Below are positions 56,001 to 59,500 of a stretch of DNA of 64,000 bases, piece by piece. The notes under the pieces were generated by a model. The model had not been told where the DNA came from and made no database searches. It was given only the letters and a program-made list of their open reading frames with translations. A program made the position numbers and the translations under genes. Location of the stretch: positions 1,100,501 through 1,164,500 of the forward strand of contig JAQJVL010000248.1 in assembly GCA_035578905.1 (NCBI GenBank), written 5' to 3'. The first letter of the stretch is position 1. Each line of letters begins with the position of its first letter. This stretch comes from Stictocephala bisonia (Eukaryota > Arthropoda > Insecta > Hemiptera > Membracidae).

Positions 56001-56573
56001 ATAATTTCAGGATTAAATTAATTTATTTTAGGTAATCATTTTATGTATAACTTCTAACACATTCAGTTATGTTTTCAATATCGGTTTATTCATTAAAACA
56101 TTCGATTAATTATTGAAGTTCAATGATTAATTATTGTGGTTCAGTTGGTATTACTAGATAGCTAGTGATAGTCAGTTTTGTTTAAATTAAAAAAATAAAT
56201 TGAATACTAAGCTTATCATTTGCTTCCATCTAATTATACTGCAACATTGTTTTCAGTAAAAACAACATGTTCACATTTAGGCTAGTGAGTTAATTAGGTA
56301 AAACTGTCGGGAAATGTTTAATTGGAAACAATTACTAAGCAATACATACGTATATCAAAATAATGATTAAAATATGATGAAAAGGATCTGTGTATTGTGG
56401 GCAGTTTTTGTAAATAGTTTTTTTTTGAATATGATTAATGTTGACTTTCTGGGTGTAATTTTTAGCATGTAGTCCAGTGTGTGATAGTCGCGGTAAAAAC
56501 AATTGGCAACATTGTGCTGGTAACCTGTCTACTTCAGTTCATGTTTGCAGTTATTGGAGTGCAGTTGTTCAAG
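3798..56573 (+). CDS. Ca-alpha1D: L-type (Cav1) voltage-gated calcium channel alpha-1 subunit, partial gene (IS6 to IIIS5)
   Basis: The exons listed separately encode the pore-forming subunit of an L-type calcium channel, a plasma-membrane protein of four repeats of six helices that admits Ca2+ on depolarisation in muscle and neurons. Seen: 16 exon positions with GT/AG borders and matching phases; joined they give 680 uninterrupted codons (673 with the alternative exon). They run from domain I S6 through the beta-subunit-binding AID, all of domain II with the TGEDW pore glutamate, an acidic II-III loop, and domain III S1 to S5. The motif [15 protein letters not shown] and the ITQAEDI segment of the I-II loop are Cav1-type rather than Cav2 or Cav3. 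The family is usually about 2000 residues or more, so roughly a third is here. Start, domain I S1-S5, pore III, domain IV and the C-terminal IQ region are outside. Assignment to Cav1 is firm; the symbol follows the Drosophila orthologue. Confidence 0.96.
4495..5108. mobile_element. Non-autonomous pogo/Tigger-like element, 614 bp
   Basis: Terminal inverted repeats start CAGTAGAACGTC at both ends, with ATCCGGATTA-type subterminal motifs repeated inward at each end. A TA target duplication flanks it (4493-4494 and 5109-5110). No transposase is seen. Ends and target are typical of the pogo/Tigger branch of Tc1/mariner. Confidence 0.85.
5111..5990 (-). pseudogene. Degenerate coding remnant of unknown family
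   Basis: On the minus strand, several open segments look protein-like and follow one another with frame changes and stops: one from 5983 to 5792, one around 5780-5590 reading [20 protein letters not shown], one through 5530-5210, and [20 protein letters not shown] at about 5190-5130. The element at 4495-5108 inserted at the low end of this remnant. A 30-bp stretch at 5513-5543 recurs inverted at about 4332-4362. I do not recognise the family; an old transposase is the likeliest explanation. Confidence 0.35.
6284..6450 (+). CDS. Ca-alpha1D: Channel exon 2: start of I-II loop with beta-subunit-binding AID
   Basis: Acceptor AACAG, donor GTAATC; phase 2 in, phase 1 out. It reads [20 protein letters not shown] and then the alpha interaction domain [19 protein letters not shown], which fits the family consensus QQxExxLxGYxxWIxxxE used to bind the Cav-beta subunit. 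The central Tyr, Trp and Ile of the AID are all present. The exon ends in an acidic tail ([14 protein letters not shown]). Confidence 0.97.
6703..7568. mobile_element. Non-autonomous pogo/Tigger-like element, 866 bp
   Basis: The inverted ends share CAGTAAACCTC and continue to TTATCCGGAC (left) and TTATCCAGAC (right). A TA duplication lies at 6701-6702 and 7569-7570. The interior has short open frames but nothing like a transposase. It belongs to the same wider family as the elements at 4495, 53317 and 61481 but is a different subfamily by length and interior. Confidence 0.85.
8508..9112. mobile_element. Foldback element with about 105-bp inverted arms
   Basis: The left arm (about 8508-8612) and the right arm (about 9005-9112) are reverse complements with scattered mismatches. 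Shared blocks include TGTATTAATCAGTCAAT, ACTAGACGAC and CATTTGTCTCTAT. The roughly 390-bp centre shows no coding potential. Target duplication is not clear, so the superfamily is left open. Confidence 0.75.
9541..9574. repeat. (TA)n microsatellite
   Basis: Alternating A and T for about 34 bp. Confidence 0.97.
11211..11354 (+). repeat. tRNA-derived SINE (family A), interrupted by a TTAA transposon
   Basis: The head carries a box-A-like GTGGCTAAGGC and a box-B-like GGTTCGAATCTC, the internal RNA polymerase III promoter of tRNA-derived SINEs. The body (GTCGGTACTTCACTCGTTGA and then CACAGGCCTGTAAGCCCAT) recurs at about 51508-51592. The TTAA element begins at 11359, and an A-rich tail resumes after that element at 12349-12366, so the SINE was split by the transposon. 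Confidence 0.8.
11359..12344 (+). mobile_element. piggyBac-like element, 986 bp, with six palindromic repeats
   Basis: TTAA target duplications lie at 11355-11358 and 12345-12348. The inverted ends are CACATTGACGGACA (left) and CACATTGACAGACA (right). Inside are six full or partial copies of the 18-bp palindrome TGACTGCTATAGCAGTCA, at 11429, 11472, 12053, 12101, 12242 and 12313, clustered towards both ends. An open frame at 11692-11955 resembles the cysteine-rich C-terminus of a piggyBac transposase, so this is probably an internally deleted copy. Confidence 0.85.
11692..11955 (+). pseudogene. Remnant of piggyBac transposase C-terminal cysteine-rich domain
   Basis: The 87-codon frame contains the segments [20 protein letters not shown] and [11 protein letters not shown]. 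The order of basic residues, paired cysteines and the TSYxCxxCD motif matches the zinc-binding end domain of piggyBac transposases, which contacts the element's terminal DNA. The later cysteines expected in the family (before the final FH) are missing, and no DDE catalytic core is present. It lies inside a TTAA-flanked element, which supports the call. Confidence 0.6.
12895..12994 (+). CDS. Ca-alpha1D: Channel exon 3: variable I-II loop
   Basis: Acceptor GACAG, donor GTTTGT; phase 1 in, phase 2 out. It encodes a hydrophilic acidic stretch followed by [12 protein letters not shown], the basic segment that leads into domain II in Cav1 channels. It is separated from exon 2 by about 6.4 kb of repeat-filled intron. 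Confidence 0.92.
13968..14031. repeat. (TA)n microsatellite, about 64 bp
   Basis: Longest uninterrupted alternating TA run in the window. Confidence 0.97.
14121..14205 (+). repeat. SINE family B, 3' fragment
   Basis: The block around ATAAGTTCCTTGTACAGATC, TATGTAGAATGGGCAG and GAGATTGGTAT matches the end of the copy at about 20025-20215, with scattered mismatches. Only the 3' part is present here. Confidence 0.6.
14739..14884 (+). CDS. Ca-alpha1D: Channel exon 4: end of I-II loop and IIS1
   Basis: Acceptor TTTTACAG, donor GTAATA; phase 2 in, phase 1 out. It reads [18 protein letters not shown] and then the IIS1 helix [19 protein letters not shown], ending in the S1-S2 linker WLDEFQ. These are close to the family consensus. 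A methionine at 14752 lies inside the exon and is not a gene start. Confidence 0.97.
15037..17092. mobile_element. hAT element, 2056 bp, non-autonomous
   Basis: Eight-base target duplications GTTACAAT (15029-15036) and GTTACGAT (17093-17100) differ at one base. Inverted ends are TAGGGGTGTGCGATGC on both sides, followed by GATGC-containing subterminal repeats. These are hAT hallmarks. No convincing transposase frame remains. A minus-strand tRNA-derived SINE sits inside at about 16632-16858. Confidence 0.87.
16632..16858 (-). repeat. tRNA-derived SINE nested in the hAT element
   Basis: Read on the minus strand, it begins GGAGCGGCCGTAGATAAGGG, carries a box-A-like GGCTAAGGCGCTGG and a box-B-like GGTTCGATTCCC, and ends in an A/T simple repeat of AACTTT type at about 16635-16665. 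It is a different family from the one at 11211. Confidence 0.75.
17150..17570 (-). pseudogene. LINE reverse-transcriptase C-terminal fragment, degenerate
   Basis: On the minus strand, frames broken by shifts read [17 protein letters not shown], then KCRRVK, NPEG and a Trp-rich basic tail. The order KxLxKxYGP, KxRRxxW, NPEG and RGRPxxRW is the familiar end of many insect non-LTR retrotransposon proteins. Frameshifts and stops make it non-functional. Confidence 0.6.
18209..18282 (+). CDS. Ca-alpha1D: Channel exon 5: IIS2
   Basis: Short 74-nt exon with acceptor TTGTTACAG and donor GTAAGT; phase 1 in, phase 0 out. It encodes [20 protein letters not shown] and SLGFQ, the IIS2 helix with the acidic residue of the voltage-sensor charge-transfer centre (the E in TLEM). 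No family deviation is visible. Confidence 0.95.
18283..18947. other. Short intron, nothing recognised
   Basis: A/T-rich, no repeat or gene signal that I can support. Confidence 0.7.
18948..19099 (+). CDS. Ca-alpha1D: Channel exon 6: IIS3 and IIS4 voltage sensor
   Basis: Acceptor GTTTCAG, donor GTAAGT; phase 0 in, phase 2 out. It covers IIS3 ([18 protein letters not shown]), a short S3-S4 loop, and IIS4, where arginines and lysines recur about every third residue in [16 protein letters not shown]. These are the gating charges that sense voltage. Confidence 0.96.
19100..21942. other. Intron with one SINE fragment
   Basis: Apart from the SINE at about 20025-20215 I see no supported feature; short open frames in it have no family resemblance. 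Confidence 0.7.
20025..20215 (+). repeat. SINE family B
   Basis: A box-B-like GGTTCAAATCC near 20031 is followed by a body whose end (ATAAGTTGCCTGCACAGATC, TATGTAGAATGGGCAG, GAGATTGGT) matches 14121-14205. It ends in an A/T-rich tail at about 20190-20205. Confidence 0.65.
21943..22156 (+). CDS. Ca-alpha1D: Channel exon 7: IIS4-S5 linker, IIS5 and first half of pore II
   Basis: Acceptor GGTTTTACAG, donor GTATAA; phase 2 in, phase 0 out. It encodes the S4-S5 linker ([20 protein letters not shown]), the IIS5 helix, the [11 protein letters not shown] segment and the pore helix up to SLLTVFQ. The break after Gln, just before ILTGEDW, is a conserved exon junction in this family. Confidence 0.97.
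23650..23880 (+). repeat. Probable tRNA-derived SINE, diverged
   Basis: A degenerate box A (GTGGCTGGCAAGTG) and a box-B-like GATCGAATCCTG are spaced as in a tRNA gene, followed by a non-tRNA body. No second copy is in the window, so the boundaries are approximate. Confidence 0.45.
24021..24451. mobile_element. TTAA-flanked MITE, 431 bp
   Basis: TTAA lies on both sides (24017-24020, 24452-24455). The inverted ends are GGGCCGTCCCTATATTATGT (left) and GGGGCTGTCCCTAAATTACG (right), and both continue TAAC. TTAA targets are used by piggyBac and Kolobok transposases; the GGG start allows either. Confidence 0.8.
24675..24795 (+). CDS. Ca-alpha1D: Channel exon 8: pore II selectivity glutamate and IIS6
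   Basis: Acceptor TTCAAG, donor GTATCC (weak); phase 0 in, phase 1 out. It starts [18 protein letters not shown]. The Glu in TGEDW is the domain II member of the EEEE calcium-selectivity ring. IIS6 follows ([15 protein letters not shown]) and continues in the next exon. Confidence 0.97.
24978..25866. mobile_element. Long foldback MITE, 889 bp, arms of about 320 bp
   Basis: The two arms (about 24978-25300 and 25545-25866) are near-complete reverse complements; ends are CTGGGT and CAGGGT followed by an A-rich stretch and GGAAACGCTTTCACAACTTT. TATA lies on both sides (24974-24977, 25867-25870), consistent with a TA or TATA duplication. The centre carries an oligo-A run at 25361. No coding potential. 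The TA target suggests a Tc1/mariner-type mobiliser. Confidence 0.88.
25925..26365 (+). pseudogene. LINE 3' end fragment with last coding residues
   Basis: A frame from about 25964 to the stop at 26126-26128 reads [20 protein letters not shown] and then [10 protein letters not shown] and [10 protein letters not shown]. This is the typical last segment of a Jockey/CR1-type reverse-transcriptase protein and parallels the end of the frame at 48881. An untranslated tail and short A-rich end follow at about 26349-26362. Strongly 5'-truncated. Confidence 0.7.
26623..26714 (+). CDS. Ca-alpha1D: Channel exon 9: end of IIS6 and start of II-III loop
   Basis: Acceptor TCTGAAG, donor GTTGGT; phase 1 in, phase 0 out. 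It reads [20 protein letters not shown], the invariant cytoplasmic end of IIS6, and then an acidic helix ending EKEADEE. Confidence 0.97.
26832..27507. mobile_element. piggyBac-like MITE, 676 bp, with four GGGCCACCGGTGGCCC palindromes
   Basis: TTAA duplications lie at 26828-26831 and 27508-27511. Inverted ends are CACGTTGACTGCCA (left) and CACGTTGACTGCCAG (right). The palindrome occurs at 26849-26864, 26890-26909 (full 20 bp GAGGGCCACCGGTGGCCCTC), 27068-27079 (partial) and 27410-27425. Left-side copies are preceded by CCATGA and right-side copies followed by TCATGGCG, so the ancestral unit was a longer palindrome. No transposase frame. Confidence 0.88.
28421..28600. repeat. Minisatellite, about 40-bp unit, four copies
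   Basis: ATGTACTAGATACATGTATA followed by GATACAAGAATG recurs at 28421, 28461, 28502 and 28543, with a partial fifth unit at 28583. The units differ by single bases and one T indel. Confidence 0.93.
28708..29381. mobile_element. TTAA-type MITE, 674 bp
   Basis: The inverted ends are CCCTAACACTAGCA (left) and CCCTAACCCTGGCA (right). The left flank is TTAA (28704-28707) and the right flank ATAA (29382-29385), one base changed. This fits an old piggyBac-type insertion. No coding potential. Confidence 0.7.
29480..29752. mobile_element. Small foldback element, about 270 bp
   Basis: Arms of about 105 bp (29480-29590 and 29648-29752) are imperfect reverse complements. Shared blocks include TTGGTAGAAAATG, TCAAGT and ACAAACACA. 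No clear target duplication. Confidence 0.65.
31335..31471 (+). CDS. Ca-alpha1D: Channel exon 10: acidic II-III loop
   Basis: Acceptor ACTACAG, donor GTAAGT; phase 0 in, phase 2 out. It encodes about 45 residues very rich in Glu and Asp (for example [20 protein letters not shown]), a low-complexity cytoplasmic loop. Sequence conservation is weak here. The call rests on position, phase match to both neighbours, composition and an open frame. Another plus-strand frame is also open across this exon (31315-31530) and is a shadow. Confidence 0.88.
31472..32567. other. Intron, nothing recognised
   Basis: It contains an oligo-A run at 31919-31937 and no supported gene or repeat. Confidence 0.7.
32568..32662 (+). 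CDS. Ca-alpha1D: Channel exon 11: acidic II-III loop
   Basis: Acceptor TTATTTAG, donor GTGAGG; phase 2 in, phase 1 out. It reads [18 protein letters not shown] and then [13 protein letters not shown]. The phase-1 exit (G|) fits either of the two alternative exons that follow. The gap to the first of these is over 5 kb and holds two mariner relics. Confidence 0.87.
33162..34070 (-). mobile_element. Mariner element, internally deleted, 909 bp
   Basis: TA duplications lie at 33160-33161 and 34071-34072. The inverted ends read CAAGGGTCATTCAAAAAGTA (left) and CGAAGGTCATTCAATAAGTA (right). Full mariners are about 1.3 kb, so some 400 bp are missing. The transposase remnant is on the minus strand. 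Confidence 0.9.
33294..33906 (-). pseudogene. Mariner transposase remnant
   Basis: An N-terminal helix-turn-helix segment starts at 33906 ([20 protein letters not shown]). After a deletion the C-terminal half follows in other frames, with [17 protein letters not shown] and [13 protein letters not shown]. In active mariners the third catalytic residue is Asp in the SPDLAPSDYHLF block; here that Asp is Asn. Together with the deletion and frameshift this copy is dead. Confidence 0.85.
35442..36728 (-). mobile_element. Mariner-superfamily element, 1287 bp
   Basis: TA duplications lie at 35440-35441 and 36729-36730. The inverted ends read CAGGGTTGCGCACGAAATGA (left) and CTGGGTGGCACACAAAATGA (right), both continuing TCCAACATTT. 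The length is that of a full mariner. The transposase on the minus strand is broken. Confidence 0.9.
35615..36581 (-). pseudogene. Mariner-type transposase pseudogene
   Basis: It starts at 36581 with [20 protein letters not shown] and then shifts frame several times. Recognisable catalytic blocks are [13 protein letters not shown] (first Asp), [15 protein letters not shown] (second Asp) and [16 protein letters not shown]. In the last, relatives have NPCDYFLW; the third catalytic Asp is Cys here. Frameshifts between blocks confirm it is inactive. Confidence 0.87.
36810..37372. mobile_element. TTAA-type MITE, 563 bp
   Basis: The inverted ends share CCCTTTCAGTGC. The right flank is TTAA (37373-37376), the left CTAA (36806-36809), a one-base change from TTAA. 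The right half carries an inverted motif of CATCCGGCTTAACCAGATG type, and the left half repeats AAAAGTGCCA. No coding potential. Confidence 0.75.
38006..38150 (+). CDS. Ca-alpha1D: Channel exon 12a: end of II-III loop, first alternative copy
   Basis: Acceptor AGTAACAG, donor GTAGGT; phase 1 in, phase 2 out; 145 nt. It encodes a basic and serine-rich start ([20 protein letters not shown]), [17 protein letters not shown] and the conserved [11 protein letters not shown] that leads into IIIS1. The exon at 40167 encodes the same protein region with the same phases, so these are alternatives. Both end in a [14 protein letters not shown] block followed by TNR. Confidence 0.93.
38151..40166. other. 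Intron between the two alternative exons
   Basis: A (TA)n run lies at 38750-38769. No transposon ends or genes were recognised. Regulatory RNA pairing that would enforce exclusive splicing may lie here, but I could not define such a site by eye. Confidence 0.6.
38750..38769. repeat. (TA)n microsatellite
   Basis: Alternating TA, about 20 bp. Confidence 0.93.
40167..40290 (+). CDS. Ca-alpha1D: Channel exon 12b: end of II-III loop, second alternative copy
   Basis: Acceptor TTCATAG, donor GTGACA; phase 1 in, phase 2 out; 124 nt. It reads [19 protein letters not shown], then [20 protein letters not shown] and TNR. The PIPP..SAFFIFS stretch is closer to the usual Cav1 II-III loop end than exon 12a. 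Splicing 12a to 12b would shift the frame because neither length is a multiple of three, so one replaces the other. Confidence 0.93.
40291..43296. other. Intron with a 59-bp minisatellite
   Basis: The repeat at 42266-42955 is listed separately; the rest is A/T-rich without features. Confidence 0.7.
42266..42955. repeat. Minisatellite, about 59-62-bp unit, roughly eleven diverged copies
   Basis: The unit contains CAGTTAAAC, TTAGATCTGTTCTTAGCCAAGT and ATGATTTATAGTAG-type blocks. Central copies (about 42580-42770) are nearly identical and spaced 59 bp; outer copies are diverged, as expected of unequal exchange homogenising the middle. Confidence 0.9.
43297..43426 (+). CDS. Ca-alpha1D: Channel exon 13: IIIS1
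   Basis: Acceptor GTTTGCAG, donor GTTAGA; phase 2 in, phase 0 out. It reads [20 protein letters not shown] and then [15 protein letters not shown] with IHSNSFRNE, the IIIS1 helix and S1-S2 linker. It fits both 12a and 12b. Confidence 0.97.
43957..44685. mobile_element. hAT MITE, 729 bp
   Basis: Identical 8-base duplications TAATTGTG lie at 43949-43956 and 44686-44693. The inverted ends are CAGTGGCAGTGGAAGG (left) and CAGTAGCAGCAGAACC (right), with GGGGTC-rich subterminal sequence on both sides. No transposase frame. A 93-bp TTAA element is inserted within it. Confidence 0.88.
44054..44146. mobile_element. Tiny TTAA-flanked MITE, 93 bp, nested in the hAT element
   Basis: TTAA lies at 44050-44053 and 44147-44150. 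The inverted ends are CACATTCACTGCTG (left) and CGTATTCACTGCAG (right). The ends resemble those of the piggyBac-type elements at 11359 and 26832. Confidence 0.78.
45190..45356 (+). CDS. Ca-alpha1D: Channel exon 14: IIIS2 and IIIS3
   Basis: Acceptor TATTTCAG, donor GTAAGT; phase 0 in, phase 2 out. It encodes IIIS2 ([20 protein letters not shown], with the sensor glutamate), the [12 protein letters not shown] linker and IIIS3 ([19 protein letters not shown]). Confidence 0.97.
46078..46166. repeat. Two-copy tandem duplication, 44-bp unit
   Basis: The block starting TAATAAGTGAAATGAATTAT occurs at 46081 and again at 46125 without differences over about 44 bp, so it is recent. Confidence 0.95.
47453..47740 (+). 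pseudogene. Harbinger transposase N-terminal fragment, interrupted
   Basis: The frame starts at 47453 and reads [20 protein letters not shown], then [19 protein letters not shown] and IGAEERLV, the conserved start of HARBI1-like transposases (the DDE core would follow). It breaks at 47740 where a foldback element is inserted. The frame resumes after the insertion at 48340 with Leu-Thr-Leu-Arg, as the family expects after ERLV, then meets a TAG stop at 48352-48354. Confidence 0.8.
47741..48328. mobile_element. Foldback element with 11-bp target duplication inside Harbinger frame
   Basis: AGAGACTAGTT occurs at 47730-47740 and again at 48329-48339. Between them are long inverted arms (about 47741-47975 and 48060-48297) sharing blocks such as GGAGACAAAAGTAGTTGGAC and AATTACCAATCA. 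About 30 bp at the right (48298-48328) have no left counterpart. A 9-11-bp duplication with long arms fits Mutator-like foldbacks; this class is an inference. Confidence 0.75.
48722..50895 (+). mobile_element. 5'-truncated LINE (Jockey/CR1-like) inside the Harbinger element
   Basis: The segment carries the reverse-transcriptase frame described next and ends at about 50895 with AATAAAACATC and the short repeat CTTGAATCTTGAA, a typical non-LTR tail. The frame stays open upstream of its first Met to at least 48722, so the true protein start lies in lost 5' sequence. The endonuclease domain is absent. The 5' limit is approximate. Confidence 0.7.
48881..50782 (+). CDS. Non-LTR retrotransposon reverse transcriptase, 633-codon open frame
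   Basis: The frame encodes the reverse transcriptase that would copy the element's RNA at a nicked target. Visible blocks: [20 protein letters not shown] (about 205-225), motif [14 protein letters not shown] (about 272-285, catalytic Asp kept but the usual AFD is AFG), motif [13 protein letters not shown] (about 338-350), motif C YVDD (363-366; YADD is commoner), thumb [17 protein letters not shown], and the C-terminal [14 protein letters not shown] and [11 protein letters not shown]. No stop or frameshift over 1.9 kb. The upstream endonuclease half is missing, so this copy cannot move alone. The antisense frame at 49492-49905 is a shadow. Jockey/CR1 placement is by general resemblance. Confidence 0.88.
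   Translation: MADKNIDLGILVRETNDHQLKTLYLERKKHFRKLIIEEKKAHVMKEIQSADCLQKAVWGVVRRETREPSDISFPLLSSEGALVQSPLQAANIFSSHFGNTEPLPPSSKSTYSGPVGGTSPVGSLFLFPATPAEVEGAILSLKSKRSSGTDEISSLVLKRIYKTVLEPLTYLINESFTSGTFPSVFKITKIIPVFKKGKKSDVNNYRPISIQCTFSKVLEKLMYVRLSDHLNKYNIIVPEQYGFKAKVSTTKAILDFVKHIITNLENNESALAVFDDLRNAFGKVDRFILREKLIMYGVRGVALDWFDSYLSDRWQYVDVSGFISNLVESIVGLLQGSILAPILFVIYINDMPRCNPLVIREIYVDDVAWLFGGPKDGLQAMVSLTTETFIEWLALNNMSLNTEKTFVMQFLTKNKKPQSITLSDFGIHECSTVKYLGLVIDNTLSWRPHISLLCNKLSRISFTLRTLYPLLQPEALMLVYHGYFSAVMTYGIEAWGGSPHAVRVFLEQKRAVRIVNGTVPRTSCRGVFKSLKILTLASLYIYKLISITVRDLQNIRTVGEGHRFPTRHGNELRTPKHRLALMESEASFTGIVLYNNLPQEIKCCNNKLLLKKLKSFLLDKEFYSVDEYIKAEL
51477..51596 (+). repeat. SINE family A, 3' fragment
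   Basis: After an A-rich run at 51477-51500, the block GTCGGTGCTTCACATATTGA and CACAGGCCTGCAGGTCCAT matches the body of the SINE at 11211-11354, and ends in an A-rich stretch at 51588. It abuts the 116-bp tandem array. Confidence 0.7.
51601..52645 (+). repeat. Tandem array: nine units of 116 bp
   Basis: AGCTTATACTGCAAGTATA recurs at 51601, 51717, 51833, 51949, 52065, 52181, 52297, 52413 and 52529, always exactly 116 bp apart. Units differ at only a few positions (AGATT or AAATT; AAGAAGG or AAGAGGG; one GCTGAA to GCAGAA). No indels, so the array is young. Each unit has an acceptor-like TTTTAATTACAG and a donor-like GTGGTGAGAT. The array ends about 175 bp before the IIIS4 exon. Confidence 0.97.
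52819..52906 (+). CDS. Ca-alpha1D: Channel exon 15: IIIS4 voltage sensor
   Basis: Acceptor GTCCCCAG, donor GTAAGA; phase 2 in, phase 0 out. It reads [20 protein letters not shown] and AINRAKGLK, with positive charges every third residue and the conserved [14 protein letters not shown] end. The exon starts about 175 bp after a 1-kb tandem repeat. Confidence 0.97.
52907..56465. other. Intron with one pogo/Tigger-like MITE
   Basis: The element at 53317-53997 is listed separately. From 54000 to 56465 I see A/T-rich sequence with no supported feature. Confidence 0.72.
53317..53997. mobile_element. Non-autonomous pogo/Tigger-like element, 681 bp
   Basis: Both ends read CAGTAGAACTCCAATTATC in inverted orientation, and GGATA/TCCAA motifs repeat inward. 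The right flank is TA; the left is TG, one base changed. No transposase. Confidence 0.83.
56466..56573 (+). CDS. Ca-alpha1D: Channel exon 16: IIIS4-S5 linker and IIIS5
   Basis: Acceptor ATTTTTAG, donor GTAAAG; phase 0 both sides, 108 nt. It reads [20 protein letters not shown], then [16 protein letters not shown]. The Thr and Gln of the T-x-L-L-Q motif, which in vertebrate Cav1 help bind dihydropyridines, are both present; whether the channel is drug-sensitive cannot be read from this. It is the last channel exon I find. Confidence 0.97.
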
Positions 56574-59500
56574 GTAAAGTCGGGTAGCAACATATGTCAT
56601 GGTTTTTGCCCCTTCCTTTTCCCTACCAACCAATACCAGAAACCCTTAATCACAGGCAGTGATGCCCCTTGAGGTGTTACCAGACTTTGTGTAGGTACCC
56701 CTCAACCGGCATGCAGAGCTAACTTGCATCTTGAGTGTCACAATAATACTGCCGATTGACAGTAGCTAGTGTGTGTACTGTCCTCATCACGTTGACACTT
56801 GAAGCTTTATTCAAGTTTAATTGGTCCCGTGAAAACCGCATTTAAATCCTTAAATTTAATTTAACAATCATTAGAAAATAGTTTTATAAAGTTAACTATT
56901 TAAAAATAGAATTATTTAAATCTCAAACGTTGAGTTTCAAAAGTAAATATATTATTATAAATAACTTATTTTATTCTATTAAGAATAATAATTAGATTTC
57001 AGCCTCAAAATATTACGCTAAATCCTCTTATTCTAAATATCTTTGACAAAACAGGCAAAATTCTGTCTATTTCATTTTCACAATATTTAGGAAACAAATA
57101 CTTATGTGCCCAAGGTGCTGTAAGGGTATTCACACTTTACAGTCTTAAAGACAAGGGCACACTATTATAGTGAAATCATAACTAAACTATCCAATAGTTT
57201 CTTTGTTGTAAGGTCTAAGATAAATTTGTTTAGATCATTTTATTTCGTCATAAGTACTGTAGGATATGTCCAACATTACAAAAATGTCTTATTATAAATA
57301 AATACAGTCTGGGCATTGTGTAACTGGTAGATTTATCATGAATATGACATAGATTACATCATTGTTAGCTAGAGAAACAGCCAATCCTGTAGTATATTGC
57401 TTTTATACACATAGAAATATTCTGCACAGATTAATATATTTGATTTGATATAAAAATAAAGAGGGAAACACTTGATTAAAAATATTTTAGGTATTTATTA
57501 TTAATTAAACTCTAGTAAATATTCAGGAAAAAAGAGTGAAAGTACAAAAAAAAAGGATAAACAATGTACTGAAATAACTTTGAAATATCTGGTAAATAAC
57601 ACCATTATAATATAGTGATAAATGTTAGGAGTTAATCTTTTTCTACGTACAAATGCTATTAATGATAAAATAAAACTGAAAAAAATATTACAATAAATAC
57701 AGATGATGACCAAATTAAGTGTGAGAGCTGTGAAATTAACTGTGTACCAGTATATCGATTACCGTGCTATGCTAGGTCAATTGATAGTTTTGTTTAGAAA
57801 AAAAGCTCAAAATAAAAATTGTATTTAAAATCAACTCTTCTAGTCTTACCAAATCACTATTACATAGGACAAAATATGTTTTGGGTTTGTGTAATTTGTC
57901 ACTAATACTACTGCCAAGATCACTATGTATATTTTCTTTAACCTTAGAACGTGTGGTTTCGAGGTATGTACCTGATTTTTATGGTTGTCTTTGGATTTAA
58001 TGTGAGTTCAAAATATGAAAATCAGCCATACGCCTTGAACTTTCAGATCTATCATAAATGAAGATTTGTCGATCTGTAAAGGCAATTAAATTTATGGGAT
58101 CATAATTTACCTGCAGATATTTAAGACTTGTTTGGCTGGTTAGGTTACGCAGTAGCCAAGGTGTTAGCTAAACCGTTCCAGTGTAACAAACAAATTGGGA
58201 TAGTTTCAATCTGTGTATGTCCTCTACACAATACTGAACTGAAAATTCTGTTTACTCATTACAACTACGGTTAATTAATTTTCAGAAATCTTATCTGACA
58301 AAAAATCTCTCTTGGATTTATTAATCTCTCCATTTGGGCAAAATATTTTACCAAGTTATTTTAATAACATTATTTTCAATATTCGGAAGCCAAATTAAAA
58401 TTTTTATTTGCCACTTGACACAGACTTTGATATAATGATCTCTCCGTTTATTTTGGTTATTTGCTAATCTTGCTGAATCAACATTAATTTGCTGTACTCT
58501 GAACAAGCCCAAAACCAAATATCATTACATAAGTGGTTATGTTCACATATAATTTGATTTTTGTAACTCACATCCTACTAACATTATGCAAATTAATAAG
58601 AAAATAGAGTTCAAACATATAAATACATAACTGGAATCTATATTTTCCGGTGACAACTGCTTCAATTTGCTATCTACACTATGTATAAGATAACCAGACA
58701 TCTCCCCATGCTGTGATGTGGCATCCTCAGTGGTATGAGTAAACATTCTGAAATTTAACACGAAATGAAATTGATTTTTAATCATAATTATAATTAATTT
58801 TGAAGTAAACCTACTTTATATTTCTTAAATTATGACTTTAAATTTTCAACATGCGTATATTTTTTTTTAATTTTTGATGAGAGATGTTTCGTCAGTAAGA
58901 AAGTTGTATGTAGATAATCAGTTGAACCATAATTTTAATTCGATACATTCTTTTCTGGCATAGATAGTGTTCTCATAATGTTCAATTTAAGACACTGACA
59001 GCACCCTGAGCAGATTCCCCACGCCATGAGGCCACTTCTGTGCTGCCGCTTGAAATCAATTTACTTATTGTTTGACAAACAGCTGCTGCCTATCAATACT
59101 TTATCCAAATAACACATGATTATTATTGTAATATGTTTTACCTTTGATAGTACACATTTTGAAAAATACTTCGTTGTTATGAAATAATGTAAACAATCGC
59201 AGTATACTTAAAGCCTTAGTTTTACATTCATGTACTTATATCTAATTCACAACTTAATTTATATTATTATATTATTAATGTAAAATACAAGTAAATAATT
59301 TTTCTTAAAAGCTCTTTTACTTTCATATAATAAGATTTAAGAAAAAAGATTCAGTGAAACTGTAGTAATTTTGTATTGGCAACAAATTGATTCGTGGGTT
59401 TAAAGATAGTAAGTAATTTTTTTGACATGAACAATACCATATCTTGTCATAATTACATTTGTAATAAAACTTTAATATTAGGCTTGCCATCAATTTTATG